A DNA stretch of 64,000 bases, taken from the NCBI RefSeq assembly GCF_036075115.1, contig NZ_CP107958.1, positions 4,650,001-4,714,000 of the forward strand, in the 5' to 3' direction. A program made the position numbers and the translations under genes. The notes below the pieces were generated by a model, which worked only from the letters and a program-made list of their open reading frames with translations, was not told where the DNA came from and made no database searches. Shown here piece after piece: positions 42,780 through 51,962 of this stretch. The stretch is from Streptomyces sp. NBC_00377. GTDB lineage: Bacteria > Actinomycetota > Actinomycetes > Streptomycetales > Streptomycetaceae. Positions within the stretch are counted from its first letter, which is position 1; each line of letters begins with the position of its first letter.

Positions 42780-43501
42780 GCTCGCCCACCTCCGCCCTTC
42801 ACAGCAGCTGAATCGCCTGTCCCGGCGTTGCCCGGCCCCTCGTCACGAGTTTCCGCTGCCGGTGGGACGGATGTCCCCTGCGCCCGGTTCCGTCCTGAGC
42901 CGTTTTCTCTGTCGCCGCCGGTGCCGGCCGGCCGTAGATGCGTGAGAAGTGGCAGGAGTCTGGCTCTGCCCCGGGCGCAGCGACTCTTCACCGTCCCGGT
43001 CGGCACGTCGAGCACGCGGGCGGCCTCGGCGACCGGGTAGCCCTGCATGTCCACGAGGACGAGGGCGGCTCGCTGGTCGGGCGGGAGGGTGCCGAGCGCT
43101 TCGAGGAGCTGGCGGTGCAGATCGTTGCGTTCGGCGGGGGCGGACGCCGACTCGTGCGGCTCGAGCAGCTGCTCCAGACGCTCGGTGTCGTCGACCGGCG
43201 AGGTCTTGCGGGAAGCGGCCTTGCGGGCGCGGTCCAGGCAGGCATTCACCGTGATGCGGTGCAGCCAGGTCGTGACGGCGGACTGGCCGCGGAAGGTGTG
43301 GGCGGCCCGGTAGGCGGACACGAGAGCGTCCTGGACGGCGTCAGCGGCCTCCTCGCGGTCCCCCAGCGTGCGCAGGGCCACCGCCCAGAGGCGGTCACGA
43401 TGGCGCCGTACAAGCTCGCCGAAGGCCTCCGGGTCGCCTTCTACGTGGCGGGTGAGGAGGTCCTGGTCGCTCGCTCCGTCAAATCCGGCGCCTTCCGCCA
43501 T
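42776..43501 (-). CDS. sigM: ECF RNA polymerase sigma factor SigM
   Basis: 241-aa group 4 sigma factor. Region 2 (about residues 20-90) has GDPEAFGELVRRHRDRLWAVA and ADAVQDALVSAYRAAHTF; region 4 (about 130-180) has LPPDQRAALVLVDMQGYPVAEAARVL and GTVKSRCARGRARLLP. A Gly/Arg-rich tail of about 45 residues follows. ATG start at 43501. It is coupled to its anti-sigma gene. In S. coelicolor SigM is a stress and morphological-development sigma factor. Neighbouring pseudokinase, murJ and DUF6049 genes mirror the mycobacterial sigM locus. Confidence 0.95.
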   Translation of the reverse strand: MAEGAGFDGASDQDLLTRHVEGDPEAFGELVRRHRDRLWAVALRTLGDREEAADAVQDALVSAYRAAHTFRGQSAVTTWLHRITVNACLDRARKAASRKTSPVDDTERLEQLLEPHESASAPAERNDLHRQLLEALGTLPPDQRAALVLVDMQGYPVAEAARVLDVPTGTVKSRCARGRARLLPLLTHLRPAGTGGDRENGSGRNRAQGTSVPPAAETRDEGPGNAGTGDSAAVKGGGGRA

Positions 43502-43528
43502 CGGGACCCCCTCCCCTCCGGTGAGACG

Positions 43529-45244
43529 TCAGCCCGTGAACTTCACGTCGGTGATGGCCTGCTTGTAGCCGGCGCGACTGTACTCGTCCGTGTCCGAGCG
43601 AGGCGCGGCGGTGATCCATACGAGAACGTACCGCGTCTTCACCGGCTTCTCGGCGGAGATTCTCAGTTCCTGCCCGGACGTCCGGGCGTCGGCGATCTTC
43701 GTCATGGACGTGAGAGACGCCGACGACGAGAGCGAATCGGCCGCGTACAGGCTGGCTGCGGTGTAGCTGCCGCCGTAGTGAAGCCCTATCGAGGCTGCGG
43801 AGACGCTCTGCTCGGAACCGAGGTCGTAGACGATGCCCACCCCCTTCTTGAAGGGCGCGAGAACCGGCCCGTCGTCGAAGGAGCGCGACCGCCAGTACGT
43901 GGAGCTGTCACCGTCGTAGGTGAGCTTCGCGTCATCCGCGTGCTGGGGGGTGCCGTCCGGGTAGTACTCGGCGGCGTCGTAGATCTTGAGCGCCTTGACC
44001 GGCTTCGGAGCGGTGCTGTTCTTGTCGCCCTCGTCCGTCGTCTGGGTCTGGTTGCTGTCGTCGGACTTGCTCTGGTCCATCAGCGCGTCCGCGAGCTGCC
44101 AGCTGCCCAGACCGAGGGCGGCGATGAGGAGGGCGGAGACCGCCCACTTCAGGGCCTTGCCGGTGCGGCTCTGGAGCGGGGGCGGCGGGGGCGACATCTG
44201 CTGGGTGGCGCCCGGGTGCGGAGCGGGACGACCGTAGGTGCCCTGCTGGTACGTCGTGCGCTGGTACTCGGGCGGAGCGGTGAACGCGGGCTCGGGCGGG
44301 CGGATGCGGGGCATCTCACCGATCGCCTTCACCAGCTCCTCCGGCGTCGTGCAGGCCGCCTCGTGCCGGGAGGCGGTCGCGCCGTCGTTGACGAGGGCTC
44401 GCATGGAGAGCTCCGACAGGCCCCGGTGGACACCGGCGCGCACCTGGTCGGGAGCGATCAGCCCGACGTCCTTGGGCAGCCCCGACAGGCCGTGGGCGTC
44501 GTTCTCGTACGGCCAGCGCTGGGTGAGCGCCGCGTACAGCAGGGCGCCGATCGCCTCGGTGTCGGTGCGTTGCGGAGTGTCGGTGGTGATGCCGCGCAGG
44601 GCGGCGTTCACCGCGAGGCCTCGGATGCGCCACTGGCCCGAGGAGGTACGCAGGACGGCGCTGGGGTTCAGGCGCAGATGCGCCAGGCCTTCGCGGTGCG
44701 CGGCGGCCATGGCGGAGGCGATCTGACTCACCATCTGGTAGGCGTCGTGCGGCTCCAGCGGGCCGGCCGCGAGCAACGTCGTCAGCTCGGTGGCGTCCGG
44801 CAGCCATTCATGGACGACGTAGACGAGGTCGTTCTCCTCGACGGCGTCCAGTACTTGGACGAATCGGGGATCCCCGAGCAGGGCCGAGGACCGGGCCGCT
44901 GCCAGCACCGAACGTGCCCGTGTGTGGTCCGCGGGCAGGATGTGGACGCCCACGGCCCGGCGGAGTTTCTCGTCGACCGCGCGCCAACTGCTGAAACCGT
45001 CCAGACGGGTGACGCACTCTTCGAGGCGGTAGCGTCTGGCGAGCTTGTGACCGCTGTGCAGTTCCGGCGGTGAGGCCTTCCCGGGACGCTCCGCCCCGCC
45101 ACTCCCCTGTGCCTCGTCGCTGTCCGTGTCCTGCTCCCGGTTCTTGGCCACCCCGTCGGCCGTGGACTGGTCCGCTTGTGCGGTCAGCGGCTTGTCACCG
45201 CTGTTGTCTGCCACGTCGACGGCAGCTGTGCTCCGTTCCGCCAC
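43529..45244 (-). CDS. MurJ-associated pseudokinase with extracellular beta-sandwich domain
   Basis: 571-aa single-pass membrane protein. The kinase-like domain (about residues 65-320) lacks catalytic residues: the HRD region reads HLRLNPSAV, no DFG is present (IRGLAVN), and the lysine strand is RAVGVHILPAD. A Pro-rich linker, one membrane helix (about 362-382, LKWAVSALLIAALGLGSWQLA) and an outer discoidin-like beta-sandwich follow. In M. tuberculosis the same modules are fused to MviN/MurJ and the pseudokinase recruits FhaA when phosphorylated by PknB; here they are a separate gene next to murJ. The GTG at 45244 has AGGAACG upstream. Confidence 0.9.
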   Translation of the reverse strand: MAERSTAAVDVADNSGDKPLTAQADQSTADGVAKNREQDTDSDEAQGSGGAERPGKASPPELHSGHKLARRYRLEECVTRLDGFSSWRAVDEKLRRAVGVHILPADHTRARSVLAAARSSALLGDPRFVQVLDAVEENDLVYVVHEWLPDATELTTLLAAGPLEPHDAYQMVSQIASAMAAAHREGLAHLRLNPSAVLRTSSGQWRIRGLAVNAALRGITTDTPQRTDTEAIGALLYAALTQRWPYENDAHGLSGLPKDVGLIAPDQVRAGVHRGLSELSMRALVNDGATASRHEAACTTPEELVKAIGEMPRIRPPEPAFTAPPEYQRTTYQQGTYGRPAPHPGATQQMSPPPPPLQSRTGKALKWAVSALLIAALGLGSWQLADALMDQSKSDDSNQTQTTDEGDKNSTAPKPVKALKIYDAAEYYPDGTPQHADDAKLTYDGDSSTYWRSRSFDDGPVLAPFKKGVGIVYDLGSEQSVSAASIGLHYGGSYTAASLYAADSLSSSASLTSMTKIADARTSGQELRISAEKPVKTRYVLVWITAAPRSDTDEYSRAGYKQAITDVKFTG

Positions 45245-45382
45245 CGTCGTTCCTGCCTCCCCATTCGATGCGCGCCGTCCGACCTCGTGCGCGCCGTCCG
45301 ACGCCGAACCCAATTGTGCCCACAGTCCGGCGCTATGCACGACACGCGGGGGTGGGCGATGGTTGTGCGCCTACCCCTTGTA

Positions 45383-47662
45383 TCAGCGACCCAGGCGTCC
45401 GCGGACCATGCCGACGAGCGAGTTGAGCTCCTCGATGCGCATGCGGCGGGCGGCGACGAAGAAGACGCCGAACAACAGCACCCCGCCGACCAGCAGCGCT
45501 GCGAAGGAACCGAGGACGCCTTGGCCCAGGCTGTGGCCGATGCCGTAGCAGGCCGCGCCGCTGATGAGAGCGGCCGGTACGGAGGCGATGCACAGCCGGG
45601 CGTAGGTCCGCAGGACATGGGAGCCGTCGAGGTCGCCGCCGAGCCGCTTGCGCAGTCTGTTCCAGGCGACACCGACGCCGATCGCGTACGCCAGGCCGTA
45701 GGAGGCCGCCATGCCGACCACGGCCCAGCGGGCGGGGAGGACGAAGTAACAGACCGCCGACGCGGTCGCGTTGACCGCGGCCACGATGACGGTGTTGTAG
45801 AAGGGGGTCCGGGTGTCCTCGTAGGCGTAGAAGGCGCGCAGGACGACGTACTGCACGGAGTAGGGAATCAGGCCCAGACCGAAGGCCATCAGCATGAAGC
45901 CCATGTTCGTGGCCTCGCTGGTGCCGGAGGAGCCGAAGATCAGCGTGCACATCGGGATGCCGAGCGCGAGGAAGCCGAAGGCGATCGGGACGATCGCGAC
46001 GGCGGTGGTGCGCAGGCCCTGGGAGATGTCGTCGCGGACGGCGCCCCCGTCGCCCTCGGCCGCCGAGCGGGAGATGCGGGGCAGAAGCGCGGCCATCAGG
46101 GAGACGGTGATGATGGCCTGCGGCAGGCCCCAGATCAGCTGGGCGTTCGCGTAGGCGGCGAAACCGGTGCCGTCGACCGGCGAGTCCTTGCCCGCCGAGG
46201 TGGACAGCTGGGTGACGACGAGCGCGCCGGCCTGGTTGGCCAGCACGAAGAGGACGGTCCACTTGGCGAGGGTGGCGGCCTTGCCGAGGCCGTGGCCCTT
46301 CCAGTCGAAGCGCAGCCGCGGCCGGAACCCGGTCTCGCGCAGATACGGGATCATGGCGAGGGCCTGCACGACGAGGCCGAGCAGGACCCCGATGCCGAGA
46401 AGCCGCTCGCCCTCCGGCGGGATCGTGGTGACCTTCATGCCGGAGTCGGCGGAGGTGCCGTAGACCCAGATGAACATGCCCAGCGTCACGATGATGACGA
46501 TGTTGTTGAGGACCGGCGTCCACATCATCGCGCCGAACTTCCCGCGCGCGTTGAGGATCTGCCCCATCACCACGTGGACGCCCATGAAGAAGATCGAGGG
46601 CAGGAAGTAGCGGACGAAGGTGATGCCGACCTCGTTGGCCGCCGGGTCGCTGGCGACCGAGTCGGACAGGAGGCGGATCAGGACGGGCGCTGCGGCGATG
46701 GCGCCGACGGTGAGCAGGCCGAGCGCCACCATGACCAGCGTGAGCAGGCGGTTGGCGTAGGCCTCGCCGCCGTCCTCGTCCTCCTTCATGGCCCGCACGA
46801 GCTGCGGGACGAAGACGGAGTTGAGCCCGCCGCCGACGGTCAGGATGTAGATCATGGTGGGCAGCTGGTAGGCGACCTGGAAGGTGTCGCCGAGCAGGCC
46901 GACGCCCAGCGCCGAGACGATCAGCGCCGAGCGGACGAAGCCGGTGAGGCGGGACACCATGGTGCCCGCGGCCATCACGGCGCTGGACTTCAGCAGGCCC
47001 GCGGCCCGTCCGCCCTTCTTCGCCGCAGCGGCGGCGGGAACGTCGGCCGCGGCAGGGTCCGGCGTGGCGGTGAGGTTCATGGTCTGGTCCGCCGCGAGCG
47101 ACGGCGGTACCGGCGCCTGGTACGGCGGTACCGCTCCCTGTCCGCCCGGGGCGGACGCGGGGCCCGGTACCGACGGGGGCTCGGCGGCCCGGGAGCCGCC
47201 CTGCTGCTGGTCCCGGAAGAGGTGGGCGAAGGCGTCGGGCTGGTGCTGTTCCTCGCCGGAGTGCGTCACCAGGTCGTCCACCCCCACGAACTGGGTGGTG
47301 CGGGGATCGTCTCCGTACGGCAGGTACTGGCTGGGGCCCTCCGGCTCGGGCGCCGGGGTCTGGGCCCACACATGCGGGTCGGGGGCGTACGGGGACTGCG
47401 GGGGCCGGCCGTACAGAGGCTGCTGCGGCTGCTGCATGCCCGGGGGCGGTGGGGGGTGTGCGGCACGGTCGTAGAGCGCCTCGGCGACAGGATCCTGCGC
47501 GGTGAGGTCCTGGGACCGGTAGGGGTCCTGGTCGTAGGCGTCCTGGAGGTACATGTCCGCCGGGTGCTGCGGCGGCACCTGGCCGTGCTCGGGCGGCGGG
47601 CCCTCGGGGTTGCCCGAGCGGCCCGCGGCCTGGCCGCGGTCACCGTCGTACGGCGCGTTCAT
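45383..47662 (-). CDS. murJ: Lipid II flippase MurJ (MviN)
   Basis: 759-aa member of the MOP superfamily that flips lipid II across the membrane for peptidoglycan synthesis. A disordered, Pro/Gln/Gly-rich cytoplasmic extension of about 220 residues precedes about 14 membrane helices. The core starts LLKSSAVMAAGTMVSRLTGFVRSALI, with the conserved arginine typical of MurJ helix 1, and continues GDTFQVAYQLPTMIYILTVGGGLNSVFVPQL. ATG at 47662. It lies between the DUF6049 gene and the pseudokinase, all on the minus strand. Identification is firm; the role of the long N-terminal extension is unknown. Confidence 0.96.
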   Translation of the reverse strand: MNAPYDGDRGQAAGRSGNPEGPPPEHGQVPPQHPADMYLQDAYDQDPYRSQDLTAQDPVAEALYDRAAHPPPPPGMQQPQQPLYGRPPQSPYAPDPHVWAQTPAPEPEGPSQYLPYGDDPRTTQFVGVDDLVTHSGEEQHQPDAFAHLFRDQQQGGSRAAEPPSVPGPASAPGGQGAVPPYQAPVPPSLAADQTMNLTATPDPAAADVPAAAAAKKGGRAAGLLKSSAVMAAGTMVSRLTGFVRSALIVSALGVGLLGDTFQVAYQLPTMIYILTVGGGLNSVFVPQLVRAMKEDEDGGEAYANRLLTLVMVALGLLTVGAIAAAPVLIRLLSDSVASDPAANEVGITFVRYFLPSIFFMGVHVVMGQILNARGKFGAMMWTPVLNNIVIIVTLGMFIWVYGTSADSGMKVTTIPPEGERLLGIGVLLGLVVQALAMIPYLRETGFRPRLRFDWKGHGLGKAATLAKWTVLFVLANQAGALVVTQLSTSAGKDSPVDGTGFAAYANAQLIWGLPQAIITVSLMAALLPRISRSAAEGDGGAVRDDISQGLRTTAVAIVPIAFGFLALGIPMCTLIFGSSGTSEATNMGFMLMAFGLGLIPYSVQYVVLRAFYAYEDTRTPFYNTVIVAAVNATASAVCYFVLPARWAVVGMAASYGLAYAIGVGVAWNRLRKRLGGDLDGSHVLRTYARLCIASVPAALISGAACYGIGHSLGQGVLGSFAALLVGGVLLFGVFFVAARRMRIEELNSLVGMVRGRLGR

Positions 47663-47706
47663 GGTTACCCCACCTCATCGTCCCGGGCCCACCGGCCACG
47701 GCATCC

Positions 47707-50121
47707 TCAACGGTCCACTCTCTCACCCGTGCCGGACGGGTCGACGCTTTCCACTGCGGTGTCCGGTGTCCCGTCACTCGGCTGCTCCGGGTCGGCTGCG
47801 CCAGCTCCGGAGCCGGATTTCTCGTCGGGACGGGTCTGGCGGCGCTCGGGATCCTCCGGGCCGTCGGCGGGTCCGTCCGCCTCGTCGGCGCCGTCCTCGC
47901 CCTCCTCGCCGTCCTGTGGTGTCTCTGCTGTCTCTCGGGCCGCGGCGCGCTTGCGCTGGGTGTACATGCGGAAGCCTGCCAGCACGAGCAGCAGGACACC
48001 GCCGCCGATGACCAGCATCACGGTGGCCGTGATCTCGGTGACCCGCACGTCGAAGGCCACCTCGGCGCCGTACTTCTGGCCGTCCTCGGTGTACAGCTGG
48101 GCGATCACCCTCGTCTGGCCGTTGACGTTGGCGGACGTGGTGAACTTCACCGTCGTGCTGTGCCCGCCGGAGACCGTGACCCGCTGCTCGACGTAGGGCT
48201 CGTCGGAGAACTCGAGACGGGTCGGGTTCGTCGAGGTGAGCCGCAGGATCAGGTGGTCGACGCCCTGCACCAGGTTGTTCTGCACGGTCACCGGGATCGT
48301 GGCGCTGCGCCCGGAGAGTTTGGTCTCCGACTTGTCGATCAGCTTGACCTGGCCGGTGAGGGTGTCCAGATAGTCCTGCACGCTCTGCCGGAACGAGCTC
48401 GCGGCGCTGCGACGGCCGCGCCACGACGTGGACATCTCACGGTTTATCGCACGCCCGAAGGGGGTCACCACCCGGGCCTCGTTGGCGAGGATCACCTTGA
48501 AGTTGTCGAGCCTGTCCTGCGTGTACGCGATCTGCTCGAACGCCGACCGGGGCAGCTCCTGCTTGCGCAGCGACGACGGGTACGCCGACCTCGACGGCAC
48601 CTTCGTGGTGGCGCCCGGGTCGGGTTTGGCCTTGGCGGCAGCGGTGAGCTGCTGGGCCTGCGACCAGGTACCGCCCTGGAGCATCGTGACGGCCGCCGCC
48701 AGCGCCCGGGCCTGGCCCGCCGTAGGCACGCGCTGCGGGGCGACGACGACGCTGCGCTGCTTGGCGGTCTGCAGGTTCAGGGCCAGGCTCTGCGCGAGGA
48801 ACTCCTGCACGGCGAGCGTCGACGTGGAGGCCTTCGTCAGATCGCCCTGGAACCCCGTCGACAACCTGGCGTCCGAGACGACCGCCGTGGTGCCGCCGCC
48901 GATCGGCCGGGCGGCGGAGGGGGTGTAGGTGAGATCGCCGGTTTCCGCGAGGCTGTCGCCGCGGGCGATCACCTTGTCGGCGCCGGCCGAGGTGGCGACC
49001 TTGACGATCGACGGGTCGACGGCGCCGTCCACCGGCCAGGCGAAGTCGGTGGACGGTGTCACGTGGAGCACGGTCTCGACCGTGGTGGCAGCGACGTCGG
49101 TGGCCGCCTTGAGCTGGCTCAGCGAGCCGGCGACGCCGGTGCCGTTGTGGGCCAGCGAGGCCAGGTCGGGGTCCGCGAAGGGCAGCGCGACGACCTCCTT
49201 GCCGAGCACCGCCTCCTGGAGCTCCGCGAGCCACTGCTTGGCGAGTGCCTGGTGGGTGCCTGCCGTGGTGGTGTCGCCGTCGCCCCGGATCCGGTAGCTG
49301 CCGGTCATGGCGTCGACGGACGCCAGCAGGTCCGGATCGATCACCCAGGTGACGTCGAGTTCCTTGCCGAGGCTCAGAAGCTGGTCCAGACGGCCGCCGG
49401 GCGCGAGTTCCTCGGCCAGGTCGTCGTTGAGGAAGACCGGCGTCTGCTGCGCGTTCGAACCGGTCTCCGCCGTCATGTGGACGGAGGACACCAGCGGCCA
49501 CAGCACCGTCGTCCTGGTCGGGGTGTCCGCCTCCTCGGGCTGCCACGGCAGGAAGGTCCGCTGGATGCCCAGCACCTGTTCCCAGGGCCGTGCGGACGTC
49601 TGCCCGGAGAGGGCGACACCGAGCGGGTAGACGCCGTCCTCGCCGAGGTCGAGTTTGTCGACCGGGACGGCGATGCTGAAGTGCTCCGCCACGCCCGGTG
49701 TGAGCTTGGCGAACTTGGCGACGTACTTGCCGCCCACCTCCGAGCCGTCGTCGCCGGACAGCGACTCCGCGTTCTTGGCGGCGGTGTCGATCGCCGACCG
49801 GGTGCTGAACGCGGAACCCACCCACAGACCCACGTGGGCGCCGGTGACCGCCTGCCTGCCGTTGTTGACGACCGTGCCGGAGACGGTGAGCGTGTCGCCC
49901 TCGGTGGGTGCGCCAGGACTCAGTGAGTCGACGGCGACAGCCACCGTGCCCGCGCCCGAGGCGTCCTTGACGGAGGTCTGGCCGGCGGCCTGCGCGGAGG
50001 CGGCGGGCAGCTGGAGGAGACCGGCCAGCAGGGGCACCCCGGCCAGCAGTGCGCCGGTGCGCCGCAGCCACCGGCGGGCAGGTGAGGGAGTCATCCCCGG
50101 AGAGTCTGCCGCCTCGGCCAC
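47707..50121 (-). CDS. DUF6049 family secreted membrane-anchored protein
   Basis: 804-aa protein with a signal peptide (RRWLRRTGALLAGVPLLAGLL ending AASAQAAG), a large extracytoplasmic region of several beta-rich domains, one membrane helix near residue 690 (VMLVIGGGVLLLVLAGF) and a charged, disordered cytoplasmic tail. The GTG at 50121 is taken; an ATG nine codons later (MTPSPARRW) is an equally good signal-peptide start. Its conserved position beside murJ in Streptomyces and mycobacteria (Rv3909 next to Rv3910) suggests a role in lipid II export or wall assembly, which is inference. Confidence 0.88.
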   Translation of the reverse strand: MAEAADSPGMTPSPARRWLRRTGALLAGVPLLAGLLQLPAASAQAAGQTSVKDASGAGTVAVAVDSLSPGAPTEGDTLTVSGTVVNNGRQAVTGAHVGLWVGSAFSTRSAIDTAAKNAESLSGDDGSEVGGKYVAKFAKLTPGVAEHFSIAVPVDKLDLGEDGVYPLGVALSGQTSARPWEQVLGIQRTFLPWQPEEADTPTRTTVLWPLVSSVHMTAETGSNAQQTPVFLNDDLAEELAPGGRLDQLLSLGKELDVTWVIDPDLLASVDAMTGSYRIRGDGDTTTAGTHQALAKQWLAELQEAVLGKEVVALPFADPDLASLAHNGTGVAGSLSQLKAATDVAATTVETVLHVTPSTDFAWPVDGAVDPSIVKVATSAGADKVIARGDSLAETGDLTYTPSAARPIGGGTTAVVSDARLSTGFQGDLTKASTSTLAVQEFLAQSLALNLQTAKQRSVVVAPQRVPTAGQARALAAAVTMLQGGTWSQAQQLTAAAKAKPDPGATTKVPSRSAYPSSLRKQELPRSAFEQIAYTQDRLDNFKVILANEARVVTPFGRAINREMSTSWRGRRSAASSFRQSVQDYLDTLTGQVKLIDKSETKLSGRSATIPVTVQNNLVQGVDHLILRLTSTNPTRLEFSDEPYVEQRVTVSGGHSTTVKFTTSANVNGQTRVIAQLYTEDGQKYGAEVAFDVRVTEITATVMLVIGGGVLLLVLAGFRMYTQRKRAAARETAETPQDGEEGEDGADEADGPADGPEDPERRQTRPDEKSGSGAGAADPEQPSDGTPDTAVESVDPSGTGERVDR

Positions 50122-50380
50122 GCGTTCGCCCGTCCCTCGTCGTCGTCAGTGGTCGTCGGAATGTGCGTCCACGCATCGTAACGATGCGCGCTGAGGGTAA
50201 GTGCCGCGGACTGCTCCACAAGATCGCGGAAGGCGGCCGGATCCTCCGCTATGCGAAGGAAATGCGAAGAGTGCTGGTTTTGTAGATGAAAAATAAGCTC
50301 TGTACGTCTATCGGGGTAGATGTGATTACGCTCCATATCAGGGCGCCCCCGGTCGGCCGGGCCACGTACCCTCTTCTGTT

Positions 50381-51847
50381 GTGCCGAACGCCAATGAAGA
50401 CAATCTCAGCGTCCTGAGCCAGGTGCAGCACCGCGCGGTCAGCGAACTGCTGCGGGTCGCCCCTGTCGCCGACGACCTCGCCCGCCGTTTCCACGAGGCC
50501 GGGTTCTCCCTCGCCCTGGTCGGCGGCTCGGTCCGGGACGCGCTGCTCGGCCGGCTCGGCAACGACCTGGACTTCACGACGGACGCCCGCCCCGAGGACG
50601 TTCTGAAGATCGTCCGGCCATGGGCGGACGCGGTCTGGGAAGTAGGGATCGCCTTCGGTACCGTCGGCGTACAGAAGGACGCCCGCGTCGAAGGAGTCGA
50701 CCGGTCCTTCCAGATCGAGGTCACCACATACCGGTCGGAGGCCTACGACCGGACCTCGCGCAAGCCCGAGGTGTCCTACGGCGACTCCATCGAGCAGGAC
50801 CTCGTCCGGCGCGACTTCACCGTGAACGCCATGGCTGTGGCGCTTCCCGAGAAGGAGTTCATCGACCCGCACGGCGGCCTCGAGGACCTCTCGGCTCGTG
50901 TGCTGCGCACCCCGGGTACGCCGGAGGAGTCCTTCTCGGACGACCCGCTGCGCATGATGCGCGCCGCCCGCTTCGCCGCCCAGCTCGACTTCGAGGTCGA
51001 CCCCGAGGTCGTCAGGGCGATGCGGGAGATGGCCGGCCGGATCGACATCGTCTCGGCCGAGCGGGTACGGGACGAGCTGAACAAGCTGATCCTGTCCGCG
51101 CACCCCCGCAAGGGGCTGTCCCTGCTGGTCGACACCGGCATCGCCGACCACGTGCTGCCCGAGCTGCCCGCCCTGCGGCTGGAGAGCGACGAGCACCACC
51201 GCCACAAGGACGTCTACGAGCACACGCTGATCGTCCTCGAGCAGGCGATCGCCCTGGAGGGGAACGGCCCCGACCTCACCCTGCGAGTCGCCGCGCTGCT
51301 GCATGACATCGGCAAGCCTCGTACCCGTCGCTTCGAAAACGACGGCCGCGTCTCGTTCCACCACCACGAGGTGGTCGGAGCGAAGATGACGAAGAAGCGG
51401 ATGACGGCTCTGAAGTACTCCAACGAGCTGGTGAAGGACGTCTCCCGGCTGGTCGAGCTCCACCTGCGCTTCCACGGGTACGGCACGGGTGACTGGACCG
51501 ACTCCGCGGTGCGGCGCTATGTACGCGACGCGGGACCGCTCCTCGACCGCCTTCACGCACTGACCCGGTCGGACTGCACGACGCGCAACAAGCGCAGGGC
51601 GGCGGCGCTCTCACGGGCATACGACGGGCTGGAGGAGCGCATCGCGCAGCTGAAGGAGCGGGAGGAGCTGGACGCCATCCGCCCGGACCTCGACGGCAAC
51701 CAGATCATGGAGATTCTGGGAGTCGGCCCGGGACCGGCCATCGGGCAGGCGTACAAGCACCTGTTGGAACTGCGCCTGGAGAACGGGCCGATGGAGTACG
51801 ACGCGGCGGTGGCGGCGCTCAAGGAGTGGTGGGCCGAGCAGGGCTGA
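50381..51847 (+). CDS. cca: CCA tRNA nucleotidyltransferase
   Basis: 488-aa enzyme that adds or repairs the 3' CCA of tRNAs without a template. The nucleotidyltransferase head has LVGGSVRDALLG and NDLDFTTDA, the RRDFTVNAMA motif binds nucleotide, and a C-terminal HD domain shows LLHDIGKPRTRRF and HHHEVVGAKM. GTG start at 50381. Needed for tRNA-Ala in this window, which lacks an encoded CCA. Its transcript runs into two parS-containing palindromes after the stop. Confidence 0.97.
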   Translation: MPNANEDNLSVLSQVQHRAVSELLRVAPVADDLARRFHEAGFSLALVGGSVRDALLGRLGNDLDFTTDARPEDVLKIVRPWADAVWEVGIAFGTVGVQKDARVEGVDRSFQIEVTTYRSEAYDRTSRKPEVSYGDSIEQDLVRRDFTVNAMAVALPEKEFIDPHGGLEDLSARVLRTPGTPEESFSDDPLRMMRAARFAAQLDFEVDPEVVRAMREMAGRIDIVSAERVRDELNKLILSAHPRKGLSLLVDTGIADHVLPELPALRLESDEHHRHKDVYEHTLIVLEQAIALEGNGPDLTLRVAALLHDIGKPRTRRFENDGRVSFHHHEVVGAKMTKKRMTALKYSNELVKDVSRLVELHLRFHGYGTGDWTDSAVRRYVRDAGPLLDRLHALTRSDCTTRNKRRAAALSRAYDGLEERIAQLKEREELDAIRPDLDGNQIMEILGVGPGPAIGQAYKHLLELRLENGPMEYDAAVAALKEWWAEQG

Positions 51848-51859
51848 GTCCGTGAATCG

Positions 51860-51887
51860 GGGTCATGTTTCACGTGAAACATGACCC
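51860..51887. repeat. 28-bp perfect palindrome with parS at its core
   Basis: The parS site at 51867-51880 is extended on both sides to a perfect 28-bp palindrome (arm GGGTCATGTTTCAC). It lies 13 bases after the cca stop and could fold in RNA as a terminator stem. Confidence 0.93.
51867..51880. other. parS: parS site 6
   Basis: Perfect GTTTCACGTGAAAC (with flanking T/A to 16 bp), at the centre of the 28-bp palindrome after cca. Confidence 0.97.
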
Positions 51888-51905
51888 TGACGGCGCGACA
51901 GGCGC

Positions 51906-51955
51906 GCAGACGAAGGGGGCGGTGTTTCACGTGAAACACCGCCCCCTTCGTCTGC
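51906..51955. repeat. 50-bp perfect palindrome with parS at its core: bidirectional terminator
   Basis: A 25-bp arm (starting GCAGACGAAGGGGGCGG) is followed at once by its exact complement; the centre is the parS core CAC/GTG. It separates the convergent cca and LppU-like genes. In RNA it would form a very strong hairpin, so it is both a ParB site and a probable terminator. Confidence 0.95.
51924..51937. other. parS: parS site 7
   Basis: Perfect GTTTCACGTGAAAC (16-bp form 51923-51938) at the centre of the 50-bp palindrome, 57 bp from site 6 centre to centre. Confidence 0.97.
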
Positions 51956-51962
51956 AACTGCC

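Noticed and set aside
45176..48196. 1006-codon plus-strand frame opposite murJ and its neighbours
   Set aside because: Crosses three real minus-strand genes and their starts; composition is that of an antisense shadow.
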